A stretch of 64,000 bases of DNA from MW101C3 sp943367595 (GTDB taxonomy: Bacteria; Cyanobacteriota; Cyanobacteriia; PCC-6307; Cyanobiaceae): the NCBI GenBank assembly GCA_943367595.1, contig CALRJS020000015.1:1-64000 (forward strand), given 5' to 3'. Below the pieces are notes generated by a model that had not been told where the DNA came from, searched no databases, and saw only the letters and a program-made list of their open reading frames with translations. The translations under genes were made by a program, and so were the position numbers. This document shows, piece by piece, positions 40,991-49,248 of this stretch; the stretch's first letter is position 1, and every line of letters starts with the position of its first letter.

Positions 40991-42191
40991 CGTGGTGAAT
41001 TCTCTGTGTGCTGCCTAAGACCCTATACCAATGCAAAGCGACATCAGAAATGTCGTAGTTTGTTGAACTGATTACGGCTTTTTCGGCTAAGTTTTTAAGC
41101 TGTTCAGGAGCAGCCATCAGCTCCCCAAGACGCGCACTCCAGGCCTCCACGTCTGCCGGGGCCAGCAGCTCGCCGGCGGCGCCGTCGCGCAGCACCTCGC
41201 GGCAGGCGGCCACATCGCTGGCGATCACCGGCAGGCCCGCCGCCATCGCCTCGATCAACACGATGCCGAACCCTTCGGCAGCAGTGGTGGAAAAAGCGAA
41301 CAGGTCGGCCTGGCCCAGCAACTCAGGAATGTCACTGCGGCGCCCGAGAAACACGATGGAGGGATCCAGGCCGAGGCTGCCGGCTAGGGCTTCCAGCGCA
41401 GCCCGTTCGGGGCCTTCCCCCACCAGTTGCAGTTGCCACTGCGGCTGCCGTGGAGCCACCGCTGCGAAGGCACGCAGCAAGGTGGCCTGATCCTTGATCC
41501 CCTCCAGCCGCGCCACCATCAGCACCCGTTTGCAATCACGGGGTGGCCGGCGTTGCCGCACCGCCGCCGCCCGCTGGGCGATCGCCGCCACGTCACAGCC
41601 ATTGGCGATGGGTGCCGCCAGCGTCAGCCCCGGCGGCAGCGGCTGCAGCGAGCGCACGATCGCTTCGGTGCAGGGCACCGGCACCACCTTCAGCCGCCGG
41701 AACCAACGGAGCAGCCGGTGCCAGGTGGCCTGGCCGCGGCGATCCTGCGGGGCGGTGTTCTGCACCGCCACTGCCAGACGCTGCACCCCCGCCAGCCGGG
41801 CCCCGAGCGCCAGCCAGAGCATGGGGCGGTTGAAGGGGTAGATGAGCACGGCTGCGGGGCGCTGCCGCCGGCAGAGCCTGAAACTGCGCCAGGCCAGGGC
41901 AGGGCCGTCGCAGCGGGGCCAGTCGATGATCGTCAGCGGTGGCTCCAGTGGCAGGTCCAGGAAGGCCTGCCGCAGTTGCTGCTGGGACGCCTCCGTGTTG
42001 AGCAACAGGGGGGGAGAGTGTGGGGGGGAATGGTGGATCAGCTGCAGAGCGAGCTGCTCAATGCCGGCCGTGTGCAGACCGCTCAGCACGTGCAGGATGG
42101 GTGCGCGATGCCGCTTCAAGGCCTTGCTCTTACTGGGCGCATCTTCACAGGTCGCGCTGTCGGCTGGCCTGGCCAGGGGAGCCGGAGCCAC
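40983..42191 (-). CDS. GT4 glycosyltransferase, paralogue of the 43060 gene
   Basis: This 402-residue GT-B enzyme has PILHVLSGLHTAGIEQLALQ at the acceptor-side start, a Leu/Arg-rich SFRLCRRQRPAAVLIYPFN, then KRVLMVARLEGIKDQATLLR and AAEGFGIVLIEAMAAGLPVI (E-x7-E). The central segment GARLAGVQRLAVAVQNTAP resembles GAKLAGVRRVCAHVGNLPP of the protein encoded at 43060-44205, so the two are duplicates. GTG at 42191 is the start, with about 30 extra N-terminal residues of uncertain reality. Confidence 0.88.
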   Translation of the reverse strand: MAPAPLARPADSATCEDAPSKSKALKRHRAPILHVLSGLHTAGIEQLALQLIHHSPPHSPPLLLNTEASQQQLRQAFLDLPLEPPLTIIDWPRCDGPALAWRSFRLCRRQRPAAVLIYPFNRPMLWLALGARLAGVQRLAVAVQNTAPQDRRGQATWHRLLRWFRRLKVVPVPCTEAIVRSLQPLPPGLTLAAPIANGCDVAAIAQRAAAVRQRRPPRDCKRVLMVARLEGIKDQATLLRAFAAVAPRQPQWQLQLVGEGPERAALEALAGSLGLDPSIVFLGRRSDIPELLGQADLFAFSTTAAEGFGIVLIEAMAAGLPVIASDVAACREVLRDGAAGELLAPADVEAWSARLGELMAAPEQLKNLAEKAVISSTNYDISDVALHWYRVLGSTQRIHHDV

Positions 42192-42224
42192 GCATGCATT
42201 GGATCCAGGGAGGTGTTTGTGGGC

Positions 42225-43067
42225 TCAAGGTTTAGTCGGCGGGTGGCAGGCCATGGCGGCTGCATTGGCCATGCAGATGTTGTTGCCGAGCTTAGTGGTG
42301 CTAACCCATGGCAAAAATCCAGCTTCCTGGAGCAGGCCCTGAAGCTCCAGCCGGTTGTCATCGGAAAAGAACTCACACACCACCGTTGCTGGCAGTGGAA
42401 GATTTGCAAGCTGGCTTAGGAAGCACTTGCCTCCAAGCAGCACAGCCCGTTCGTGTCGCTCCACATCGATCTTGATGGCGAGGCGATCGTGCTCCAGGAG
42501 CAGTTGCTCCCCCATCGACTCCATGACGATGTCCAAAGTGAGAAATGCCAGCGTCTGAGTGCTGGAGGAGGTCGTTGGAGCCTCCTTGCCTACCACATGG
42601 TTTTGAACATCAGAGCATGTTTCCATCTGCAGCAACCCAGGCTCCGACGACAAGCCGACCGGCAAGGCTTGGACGGGCAACTGAGGATTCAGGGCAATGT
42701 TGGCACACAGCAACCGATACGTGTCTGGCACGGGCTCAAAGGCCAGAGTTCGGCAGCACCCTGGCGATGCCAGGCCGATGCTGAAGATCCCGATATTGGC
42801 ACCGATATCGACCAGTAACCCATTCTTGCAGGGCGAAAGAAACTCCTGAAGCACAAGAAAGCAACCCTCAAAAGCTTGAAGGTGATAATCAAGCAATTGA
42901 TAACTGGTGGTCCGCAACCAATACCAGCGCTGTGGAAGAATCTCCACGGCCACCTTTCTTCTCCCGAGCGTGAACTGCGTGCGTAGGTTGATCCAGGAGG
43001 CCAGCCTTGTGATCTTTGCTCCAAGAGAAACGTGAGAGCGCAGAATCCTGCGTGGGACGTCAAACAT
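42225..43067 (-). CDS. FkbM-family methyltransferase
   Basis: This 280-residue methyltransferase has the SAM-binding LLVDIGANIGIFSIGLA (84-100), LAFEPVPDTYRLLCANIALN and LAIKIDVERHERAVLLGG as the IDVE motif region. The C-terminus ends NNICMANAAAMACHPPTKP. ATG at 43067 overlaps the GT4 stop by 8 nt. It differs substantially from the other FkbM protein of the operon, so the two probably act on different positions or sugars. Confidence 0.88.
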   Translation of the reverse strand: MFDVPRRILRSHVSLGAKITRLASWINLRTQFTLGRRKVAVEILPQRWYWLRTTSYQLLDYHLQAFEGCFLVLQEFLSPCKNGLLVDIGANIGIFSIGLASPGCCRTLAFEPVPDTYRLLCANIALNPQLPVQALPVGLSSEPGLLQMETCSDVQNHVVGKEAPTTSSSTQTLAFLTLDIVMESMGEQLLLEHDRLAIKIDVERHERAVLLGGKCFLSQLANLPLPATVVCEFFSDDNRLELQGLLQEAGFLPWVSTTKLGNNICMANAAAMACHPPTKP

Positions 43068-44205
43068 CGGTCTCCGAACTGGTAGTGGAAGGCGAAGCGG
43101 GGATGGCCAGACCCAGCTCCCGGGCGTAGTCACGAGCCATGGCCGACACGCTGAAATCCTCGCGGGCCCGCCGCTGGCCAGCGCTGACCCGTTGCCGGGC
43201 TCCATCGGGGTCGTGAAGCAGGCGGCGGATGCCAGCGGCCAAGGCTTCGGCATCGCGCGGTGGCACCAGCAGGCCGCAACGGCCATCGGCAAGGACCTCC
43301 CGGCAGGCCCCCACATCGGTGGCCACGATCGGCACCCTGGCCGCCATCGCCTCGGCCAGGGCGATGCCGAAGCCTTCATCGGGCTTGGCGGCGAACACAA
43401 ACAGATCCAGTTCGCCCAGCAGGCTGGGGATGTCACGCCGCATGCCCAGCAGCCGCACCTGACCGTTCAGCTGAAGCTGCTGGATCAGCTGCTCGAGCGC
43501 TGAGCGGCGGGAGCCTTCCCCGATCAGCCAGGCCTCCACGTTGGTGCCCTGATCCCGCAGCAAGGCGATCGCCTGGATCAAGGTGGGCTGGTCTTTGTGC
43601 TTTTCCAACCGGGCCACCATGCCCGCGCGGGGCAGCGGATGGGGCAACAACCGGGGCTCTCCGAGCAGGAAGCGGTCAAGGTCGCAGGCGTTGTAGACGG
43701 TGCGGGTTTCGGCCGGATTCAGGCTGAAATCGCGGATGGCGGCGTCGCGGATGTAGGTGGAGCAGCACAGCAGGCGGTCGGTCACGGGCCGGCCCAGCTG
43801 CACCAGCGCCTTGAATTTCCGGAAGGCCCCGCCCGTCCACACCGGCGGCAGGTTGCCCACATGGGCGCAGACGCGGCGGACACCGGCGAGCTTCGCCCCC
43901 CAGGCGATGAACGCGTGCCAGCCCAGTGGAAAGCTGAGCACCGCCGTGGCTCTGCTGCGCCGGCAGAGCCAGAAGCTCTGCCAGAGCAACAGCGGGTAGC
44001 GCATCAGACCCTTGCCCAGCCTGAAGGTGTGCACAGGGATGCCGAGGGCCTTGAATTCCGCCAGCAGGTCGTTCGGTTGGTCGTAAAGCCGCACCAGCTG
44101 AAGATGGACTCCTTCGTTGATCCAATGACGGAAGAGCTGCAAGGCCAGAATTGGCGTGCCTTCGGCACAGCAGGAATCGAGCACACAGACCAGACGTGGC
44201 TTCAT
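43060..44205 (-). CDS. GT4 glycosyltransferase, first gene of the long operon
   Basis: This 381-residue GT-B enzyme has RLVCVLDSCCAEGTPILALQ, FWLCRRSRATAVLSFPLGWH, CSTYIRDAAIRDFSLNPAET, then GMVARLEKHKDQPTLIQAIA and DEGFGIALAEAMAARVPIVA. It is the promoter-proximal gene of the minus-strand polysaccharide run; the ATG at 44205 lies about 24 bp downstream of a candidate -10 box. It is paralogous to the gene at 40983-42191. Confidence 0.9.
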   Translation of the reverse strand: MKPRLVCVLDSCCAEGTPILALQLFRHWINEGVHLQLVRLYDQPNDLLAEFKALGIPVHTFRLGKGLMRYPLLLWQSFWLCRRSRATAVLSFPLGWHAFIAWGAKLAGVRRVCAHVGNLPPVWTGGAFRKFKALVQLGRPVTDRLLCCSTYIRDAAIRDFSLNPAETRTVYNACDLDRFLLGEPRLLPHPLPRAGMVARLEKHKDQPTLIQAIALLRDQGTNVEAWLIGEGSRRSALEQLIQQLQLNGQVRLLGMRRDIPSLLGELDLFVFAAKPDEGFGIALAEAMAARVPIVATDVGACREVLADGRCGLLVPPRDAEALAAGIRRLLHDPDGARQRVSAGQRRAREDFSVSAMARDYARELGLAIPASPSTTSSETDV

Positions 44206-44228
44206 GGCGTGGCTGTCGGCCTCATCGG

Positions 44229-44256
44229 AAGATAAAATGCATTGTTGTTGATGTAA
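44229..44256 (-). promoter_or_regulatory. Candidate promoter of the long polysaccharide operon
   Basis: On the minus strand TTACAT (44251-44256) and TATCTT (44229-44234) are separated by 16 bp, and the first gene of the operon starts about 24 bp downstream. The -10 box is good and the -35 box is weaker. Confidence 0.4.
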
Positions 44257-44661
44257 TCGTGATCAGATGATTGTCGGCGGATCCGAGGCGATCATTGTGA
44301 ACCATGCAATTCTGGCCAGTGACTCGAATGCTCTGGGCAACTGTTCTGAGAGATTGATCGTTCTTGATGTCTTGGGAACTCTTGGCGCTTGCCTATGCAT
44401 GATTAAATTCATGAATGTGAAGACCCTGTTCTGTAATCGGTGGCGATCGATTGGGCTGGCAGGGTGGGAGGATGAAGTAGCTATAATATTCTGCTCTGAA
44501 GTTCACCGTGGACTACCGGCCTTGAGGCTGCCAGCTGCTGGAGTGACTCTCGATCGTATGAGCGTGCCATTTACGCGCAAATAGCTTTCTTCCCGGTTGG
44601 CTTGCAGGTGTGGGTTCTCCAAGGGCTTCGCTCAATGCATTGGCCGTCGCCATTCCACGAG

Positions 44662-44683
44662 GATAGGCTTCACAAAGCCTATC
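44662..44683. repeat. Perfect 9-bp inverted repeat (hairpin)
   Basis: GATAGGCTT and AAGCCTATC are separated by CACA. There is no T-run on either side, so a protein-binding site or recombination remnant is as likely as a terminator. Confidence 0.5.
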
Positions 44684-45142
44684 AGTACGCGGTTGATTCA
44701 TGGCAAGGTCCTCTTCGAAGAGTGATTCGCAGAGTGGATAGAAGCCAGCGTCTCCGATGTATTGAGCGATTCTATCGGGCTCCACTGGATGGTTGATATC
44801 ATTGAAATGGGTGAGTGTCGACCTTGCTAGCCTAGGAGGATTGCTTATCGACGAATACCGCGTAGATTGCCAGCGGCTGCTTCGCCCTTTCTGTCGCGAG
44901 GATTCCAGGCAGCGCGATTGTCGCGATCCAGATACTCAGTTTTCAGTGGACTGAGGCCAAGGGAGCAATCCCGGGGGAAAGCCTCACAGAAAAGGTCTTG
45001 GCCAAGTCCCTGCCGAGCTCTTCTGGGCTGGAGAGGATCTATGATTGAGATATTGATGGGCGTTCTCATGCCAATGGACATAGACATCATCCCATTTCCC
45101 GAGGCTGTGCTCGGTGCGTTAGTAGAAATGGATTGAACTTCT

Positions 45143-46447
45143 GTGCGCATACTACACCTTTCCAACGACCTCTATCCTGGAGTTACCGGAGGTACTGAGA
45201 TCTTTGTGCAGCAACTGATCGATGCCCAACTGGCCCAGCGGCCACAAGTTGATCTGCTTTGGGCTGCCCATCGCACCCCCTCACAGGCGACAGACAATTC
45301 TCCCAGTGCTACTTTATCCACCGAACAGCGGCTTTTGCCTCCAATTCGCTGCGATGTTCGCCGCGATCGTACGGCCGCCACAGCTACAGCTATCCCTGGC
45401 TTTCCCGAATTGCTGAATAGCTTTCGGCCTGATGTTGTGCATCTGCATTCCTTCAGCGATCGTTGTGGTCTTAGCCACGCCCGCGCCGTCAAGGCAGCTG
45501 GTTCGCGGCTGGTGGTCACCGTTCATGCCCCTGGCTTCAGTTGCATCAAGGGAAACCTGATCGATGCCAGCGGTGCCATTTGTGATGGCGTGCTACGGGA
45601 GCGGCGCTGCACCCGTTGCCGTCTGCAAAATGGTGGCCTGCCACGCTGGTTGGCTGCGGCCGTGGCACTTCAAACGGGGTGGCCTCTGGACGTGGAAGCC
45701 TCTGGCTCACTGGCTCATGTACTCACAGCCCGGCAGCTCACCGCTGCTTTCCAGCAGGCCTGGCTTGAGCTGGCCTACCTAGCCGATGCCATCCATGTAT
45801 TGGCGGCCTGGAGCCGTGATGTGCTCGTGCGCCAAGGCATCCCAGAAGACAAGATCCATCTGATCCGCACGGCCGGCCCGCCGCAATTACCGCCGCGACT
45901 GCGCATGCCAATGCAGGATGGTGTCCTCCGCCTAGCGTACTGGGGTCGATGCCATCCGGTGAAGGGCTTGCACTTGGTGATCGAGGCGATCCTCCGGCTG
46001 CCTGCCGATGCCCCGATCCAGCTCGATTTCTATGGACCCTACTGGGGCAGTGACTACGGACTGAAGCTGCTGAAGCGCATCTCCGGCGACCATCGTTTCC
46101 GGCTGATGGGCAACCGGCCCAAGAATCAGCTGCTGCCACTGCTGCAGGGCTACGACTTGGCTGTGGTGCCCTCCACCTGGCTGGAGACAGGCCCACTCAC
46201 GGTGCTCGAGGCCTTTGCGGCGGGTTTGCCTGTTGCGGGTAGTGATTTGGGTGGAGTTAAGGAGTTGTTGCAGGGAGTGACGGGTTGTTTTCGCTTGCCG
46301 CTGGAGGTTGAGGCGTGGCAAGGGTGTCTGACCGCTTTGTTGCTTGATCCAGGCTTGTTGGATTGTGCGGTTATTCCCCGGCCGGCTTCCTTTGCTGAGT
46401 TGGCCGCTGACTTGCAGAGGCTGTTCACCCTCGAGAGTTCGTTTTGA
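45143..46447 (+). CDS. GT4 glycosyltransferase
   Basis: This 434-residue GT-B enzyme has RILHLSNDLYPGVTGGTEIF with the Gly-Gly-Thr-Glu loop. It continues with DVVHLHSFSDRCGLSHARAV, VVTVHAPGFSCIKGNLIDAS, a Cys-rich RRCTRCRLQNG insert, LRLAYWGRCHPVKGLHLVIE and the donor-site ETGPLTVLEAFAAGLPVAGS. The Cys cluster (four Cys in about 25 residues from CIKG onward) is found in a sub-group of bacterial GT4 proteins. A truncated, inverted relative lies at 47654-48124. Its stop overlaps the ATG of the next GT4 by 1 nt. Confidence 0.88.
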   Translation: MRILHLSNDLYPGVTGGTEIFVQQLIDAQLAQRPQVDLLWAAHRTPSQATDNSPSATLSTEQRLLPPIRCDVRRDRTAATATAIPGFPELLNSFRPDVVHLHSFSDRCGLSHARAVKAAGSRLVVTVHAPGFSCIKGNLIDASGAICDGVLRERRCTRCRLQNGGLPRWLAAAVALQTGWPLDVEASGSLAHVLTARQLTAAFQQAWLELAYLADAIHVLAAWSRDVLVRQGIPEDKIHLIRTAGPPQLPPRLRMPMQDGVLRLAYWGRCHPVKGLHLVIEAILRLPADAPIQLDFYGPYWGSDYGLKLLKRISGDHRFRLMGNRPKNQLLPLLQGYDLAVVPSTWLETGPLTVLEAFAAGLPVAGSDLGGVKELLQGVTGCFRLPLEVEAWQGCLTALLLDPGLLDCAVIPRPASFAELAADLQRLFTLESSF

Positions 46448-47478
46448 TGAACATCCTGCTGATCGCCGACCCCCACATCCCCGTGCCGCCCAGTCATTAC
46501 GGGGGTGCTGAGCGCATTGTTGCACTCTACGCTGAGGAGTTTGCTCGACTTGGGCATCGCGTGAATCTGCTAGCTGGTGCTGGCTCGCGATCTTTCGGCG
46601 GTCGATTGTATCGACACGTGGCTCCATCGCTTTCCTGCCGCAGTCGTGCTTACCGCAAACTTCGCTTTCAACTCCAGAGTCTTTGGGCGGCTCGGGACTG
46701 TGATGTGGTGTACAATCATGGCCGCTTTGACTATCTGGAATCTCTGCTGGCGGTTGAGAAGCCTCTGCTTCATTGCTTTCATAATGGTATCGATCAAAGT
46801 CAAATTAACTTTGCCGAGCGGCGCATGCGGGCTCGGGCCTCTTTTCACTTTCTCAGCGAAAGTCAGCGCTCCGCGGCTCTTGTTCGGGCGCCCAACGTTC
46901 TAATCGGCAACTGTGTGGATACACGCCTGCTCAGTCTTGGATCAGGAAGTGGGGGTTTTTTGGTGTTTTTAGGTAGATTGACCCATAACAAGGGTGTAGA
47001 TGTTGCCATCGCTGTGGCGCGCTTGACCGGACTTCCCTTGTTGATTGCCGGCAATGTGTCTAATGAGGAAGGTGGCGAAGCGTACTTTCGTCAGGAGGTG
47101 GAGCCCCACCTAGACGGACAGCAAGTCCGCTGGATTGGTCCTGTCAACGATTACCAAAAGCAGGAGCTGCTGGCCAATGCAGGAGCGTTGCTCTTTCCTA
47201 TTCGTTGGCAGGACCCCTGTCCGGTTGTTTTGTTTGAAGCCCTTGCCTGCGGCACACCTGTGATTGCAACGAATCGTGCTTCTGTGCCTGAAATCATTGA
47301 GAATGGCGTCAGCGGTTTCCTTTGCAATCCCGCTGAGCCCTGTGCGCAGGCATTTGCCAATGCGGTTGCCCAGCTGGATCAGTTGGATCGCCGTGCCTGC
47401 CGGCGGGCGGCCGAGGAGCGATTTGATGTGCGTGTGGTAGCGCCACGGGTGCTGGAAGCACTGAGTCGATTGGCCTAG
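46447..47478 (+). CDS. GT4 glycosyltransferase
   Basis: This 343-residue GT-B enzyme has NILLIADPHIPVPPSHYGGA, ERIVALYAEEFARLGHRVNL, CDVVYNHGRFDYLESLLAV, LVFLGRLTHNKGVDVAIAVA and DPCPVVLFEALACGTPVIAT. Residues PPxxYGGxER are typical of GT4 members acting on lipid-linked or glycan acceptors. The start codon overlaps the upstream stop (TGATG). It is somewhat more AT-rich than the 29-44 kb operon. Confidence 0.9.
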   Translation: MNILLIADPHIPVPPSHYGGAERIVALYAEEFARLGHRVNLLAGAGSRSFGGRLYRHVAPSLSCRSRAYRKLRFQLQSLWAARDCDVVYNHGRFDYLESLLAVEKPLLHCFHNGIDQSQINFAERRMRARASFHFLSESQRSAALVRAPNVLIGNCVDTRLLSLGSGSGGFLVFLGRLTHNKGVDVAIAVARLTGLPLLIAGNVSNEEGGEAYFRQEVEPHLDGQQVRWIGPVNDYQKQELLANAGALLFPIRWQDPCPVVLFEALACGTPVIATNRASVPEIIENGVSGFLCNPAEPCAQAFANAVAQLDQLDRRACRRAAEERFDVRVVAPRVLEALSRLA

Positions 47479-47653
47479 GGAGCTTCTGTATAGGCATCAT
47501 AGCTTAATCAATATCTTGTGTCTTTAGTGGATGCTCTCTATCGCTTTCTTCTTGATGATTAAGGGCTTGAATGCTTCAATTCGGAAACTGTTGCACTGAG
47601 TAGGTGGATTTGCTCGCCTCCCCATTCGACGAGCCGATTACTCAGCTTTCTTC

Positions 47654-48124
47654 CTATCTGTTCAGCAATCTGGAAGGCACGCTGGCATTCGCAGCGGGGA
47701 GGCCCGTCAAGGCGGTGAATCCGGGGGCGTGCACGCTGCCCACCCCCGGATTCCCTCGCTCCTTTGCCGCCCGCACATGCGCCAGTCCGCAGCTTTCGCT
47801 GAGCGAGTGCAGATGCAGCAGATCCGGCTGGAAGTTGTTCAGCAGCTCATGGAAGCCGGGCACAGCCGAAGCCACAGAGGCCACCGACTTCAGCCGGCTT
47901 GCGGCGCGGATTGGGGGGAGCAGGATCTGGCCTGCTTTCAGCTGTGGAGCTGGCTGAGCAGAAGCGAGGTGGGAGTCCGCCGTTGGGCCCGGACGGTGCG
48001 CTGCCCAGCAGACGATGTGGGCAGTGGGGCTCTGGAGCTGTGCCTCAATCAGCTGATCGATGAAGATTTCCGTGCCACCGGTGATCTGGGGATAGAGGTT
48101 GTTGGAGAAGTGAAGAACACGCAT
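47654..48124 (-). pseudogene. Truncated GT4 glycosyltransferase fragment
   Basis: A 156-residue frame starts RVLHFSNNLYPQITGGTEIF and continues through LLPPIRAASRLKSVASVASA, PDLLHLHSLSESCGLAHVRA and SVHAPGF. It aligns along its whole useful length with residues 1-140 of the GT4 protein at 45143, at roughly half identity. It then diverges into unrelated sequence and stops, lacking the entire donor-binding domain. It is inverted relative to its relative and separated from it by one gene. It is best read as a decayed copy. Flanking 47479-47653 and 48125-48372 contain no convincing gene; a 70-aa frame at 48124-48336 is of doubtful reality. Confidence 0.75.
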
Positions 48125-48372
48125 CAGCGCACAGCCCGACGGGCGGTGTGGGTTACGGCGCTGGTGTTGACGCCAGCCTCCTCTGCGGGCAAGGAAGACA
48201 TGGCCATCGGGACGTGAATGGAACAGACATTCTGGTAGCGACTATGCCGCTCATTGACGCTCAGAATGATGTGATCAAGCTGCTCCATCTCTGGGCTTGG
48301 AAACCCTGAAGCACGTTCTGTGCCGATCAAGAACATCTTGAAAGCATCCTTTGGGCTGGACCCCCCAAGGCT

Positions 48373-49248
48373 TCAGGGTGACAGCTGAGCCTCCTGAATG
48401 TAAGGCAGCCAGGCTTCACGATTGTCTGAAGATGTGCACCAGGCATGGGTTCCAAACGGGAGCTCACCCCCTCTGGCCTTGAGTTCTGCTGTGACATGGT
48501 AATCAATGCTGAAAGAGGCGGACTCTTGGTAGCCGGCAACCTTGAACCATGGTTGATGCTTGGGGAGGTACAGCCCCAGGACCACGTCTTCATTGATTCC
48601 AATCGCGCGATCAAGCTTGCCTCCATGGCTCTGTATCCTGATCGAACGCCCTTTGGAGCAGATCACAAGCCGACCGAGAAGATTCAACTTTCCTTTGGTA
48701 TTGAATGGTTTGCTGATGGCCTGAAAGTCTTGCCGGGTGAAGATCACCGGATTCAGATCCAGTGCCTTGATCAGGCTCGAAACCCTGCGAAGGCTGAAGC
48801 CTCCGGCACCCGTGCACTGGCAATGCTCTTCGCCGTAGGGAGTGCTTCTTGGGTAATAAATTGGGGCGCCAATGTAATCCCACTCTGTGTCGCACCAATC
48901 CAGCAGGCTGTCCTTGAAGACATAAGCATCAAGCTGGCAGATCAAGATGTGACTATACTGCGATAGACTACTGTAGAATTCTTTTGACAACATGAGCTGA
49001 TTGTAGGCGTGAATGCTTGATAAGCAGGCATCTGGAACGCAATGAAGCTGAAGAGCGTGCCCGTCAATGCCGAGCTCTTTGCTCAGTGTTGCTCGAATCG
49101 TGCTGCTCAGTGAAGCCGGAGCCAGCACAACGATGGCATGAGAGCTCAGAACATCAAAGACCCTTCTTACGCCAATCAATTCATCCTGGCTGAAGCTGGC
49201 CTTGTGACAGGGGATGACCACCACGGGTTTGATTCCAGTCCTGTTCAT
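48373..49248 (-). CDS. DUF5672 family protein (glycosyltransferase-like)
   Basis: This 291-residue protein has PVVVIPCHKASFSQDELIGV at the N-terminus and the family core HILICQLDAYVFKDSLLDWC (QLD resembling a DxD-type motif). It continues with WDYIGAPIYYPRSTP, GAGGFSLRRVSSLI and the C-terminal INEDVVLGLYLP. DUF5672 domains occur in glycan clusters and look like GT-A folds, but activity is not established. Its ATG overlaps the GT2 stop by 4 nt, so the two are coupled. Confidence 0.8.
   Translation of the reverse strand: MNRTGIKPVVVIPCHKASFSQDELIGVRRVFDVLSSHAIVVLAPASLSSTIRATLSKELGIDGHALQLHCVPDACLSSIHAYNQLMLSKEFYSSLSQYSHILICQLDAYVFKDSLLDWCDTEWDYIGAPIYYPRSTPYGEEHCQCTGAGGFSLRRVSSLIKALDLNPVIFTRQDFQAISKPFNTKGKLNLLGRLVICSKGRSIRIQSHGGKLDRAIGINEDVVLGLYLPKHQPWFKVAGYQESASFSIDYHVTAELKARGGELPFGTHAWCTSSDNREAWLPYIQEAQLSP

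Larger units (their letters stand above)
44206..45142. other. Gene-poor 0.94-kb stretch between divergent glycosyltransferases
   Basis: No convincing gene is seen. The sequence is more AT-rich than its surroundings. Two short minus-strand frames, 44513-44785 (90 aa) and 44845-45165 (106 aa), share a loosely similar motif (RLCEAYPRG and LFCEAFPRD) and could be fragments of one decayed gene. A perfect hairpin sits at 44662-44683 and a candidate promoter at 44229-44256. The region may be debris of rearrangement in the glycan island. Confidence 0.5.

Noticed and set aside
44267..44584. 105-codon plus-strand frame in the gene-poor stretch
   Set aside because: It has no recognisable domain or ribosome-binding site, and its mixed hydrophobic/Cys-rich content looks random.
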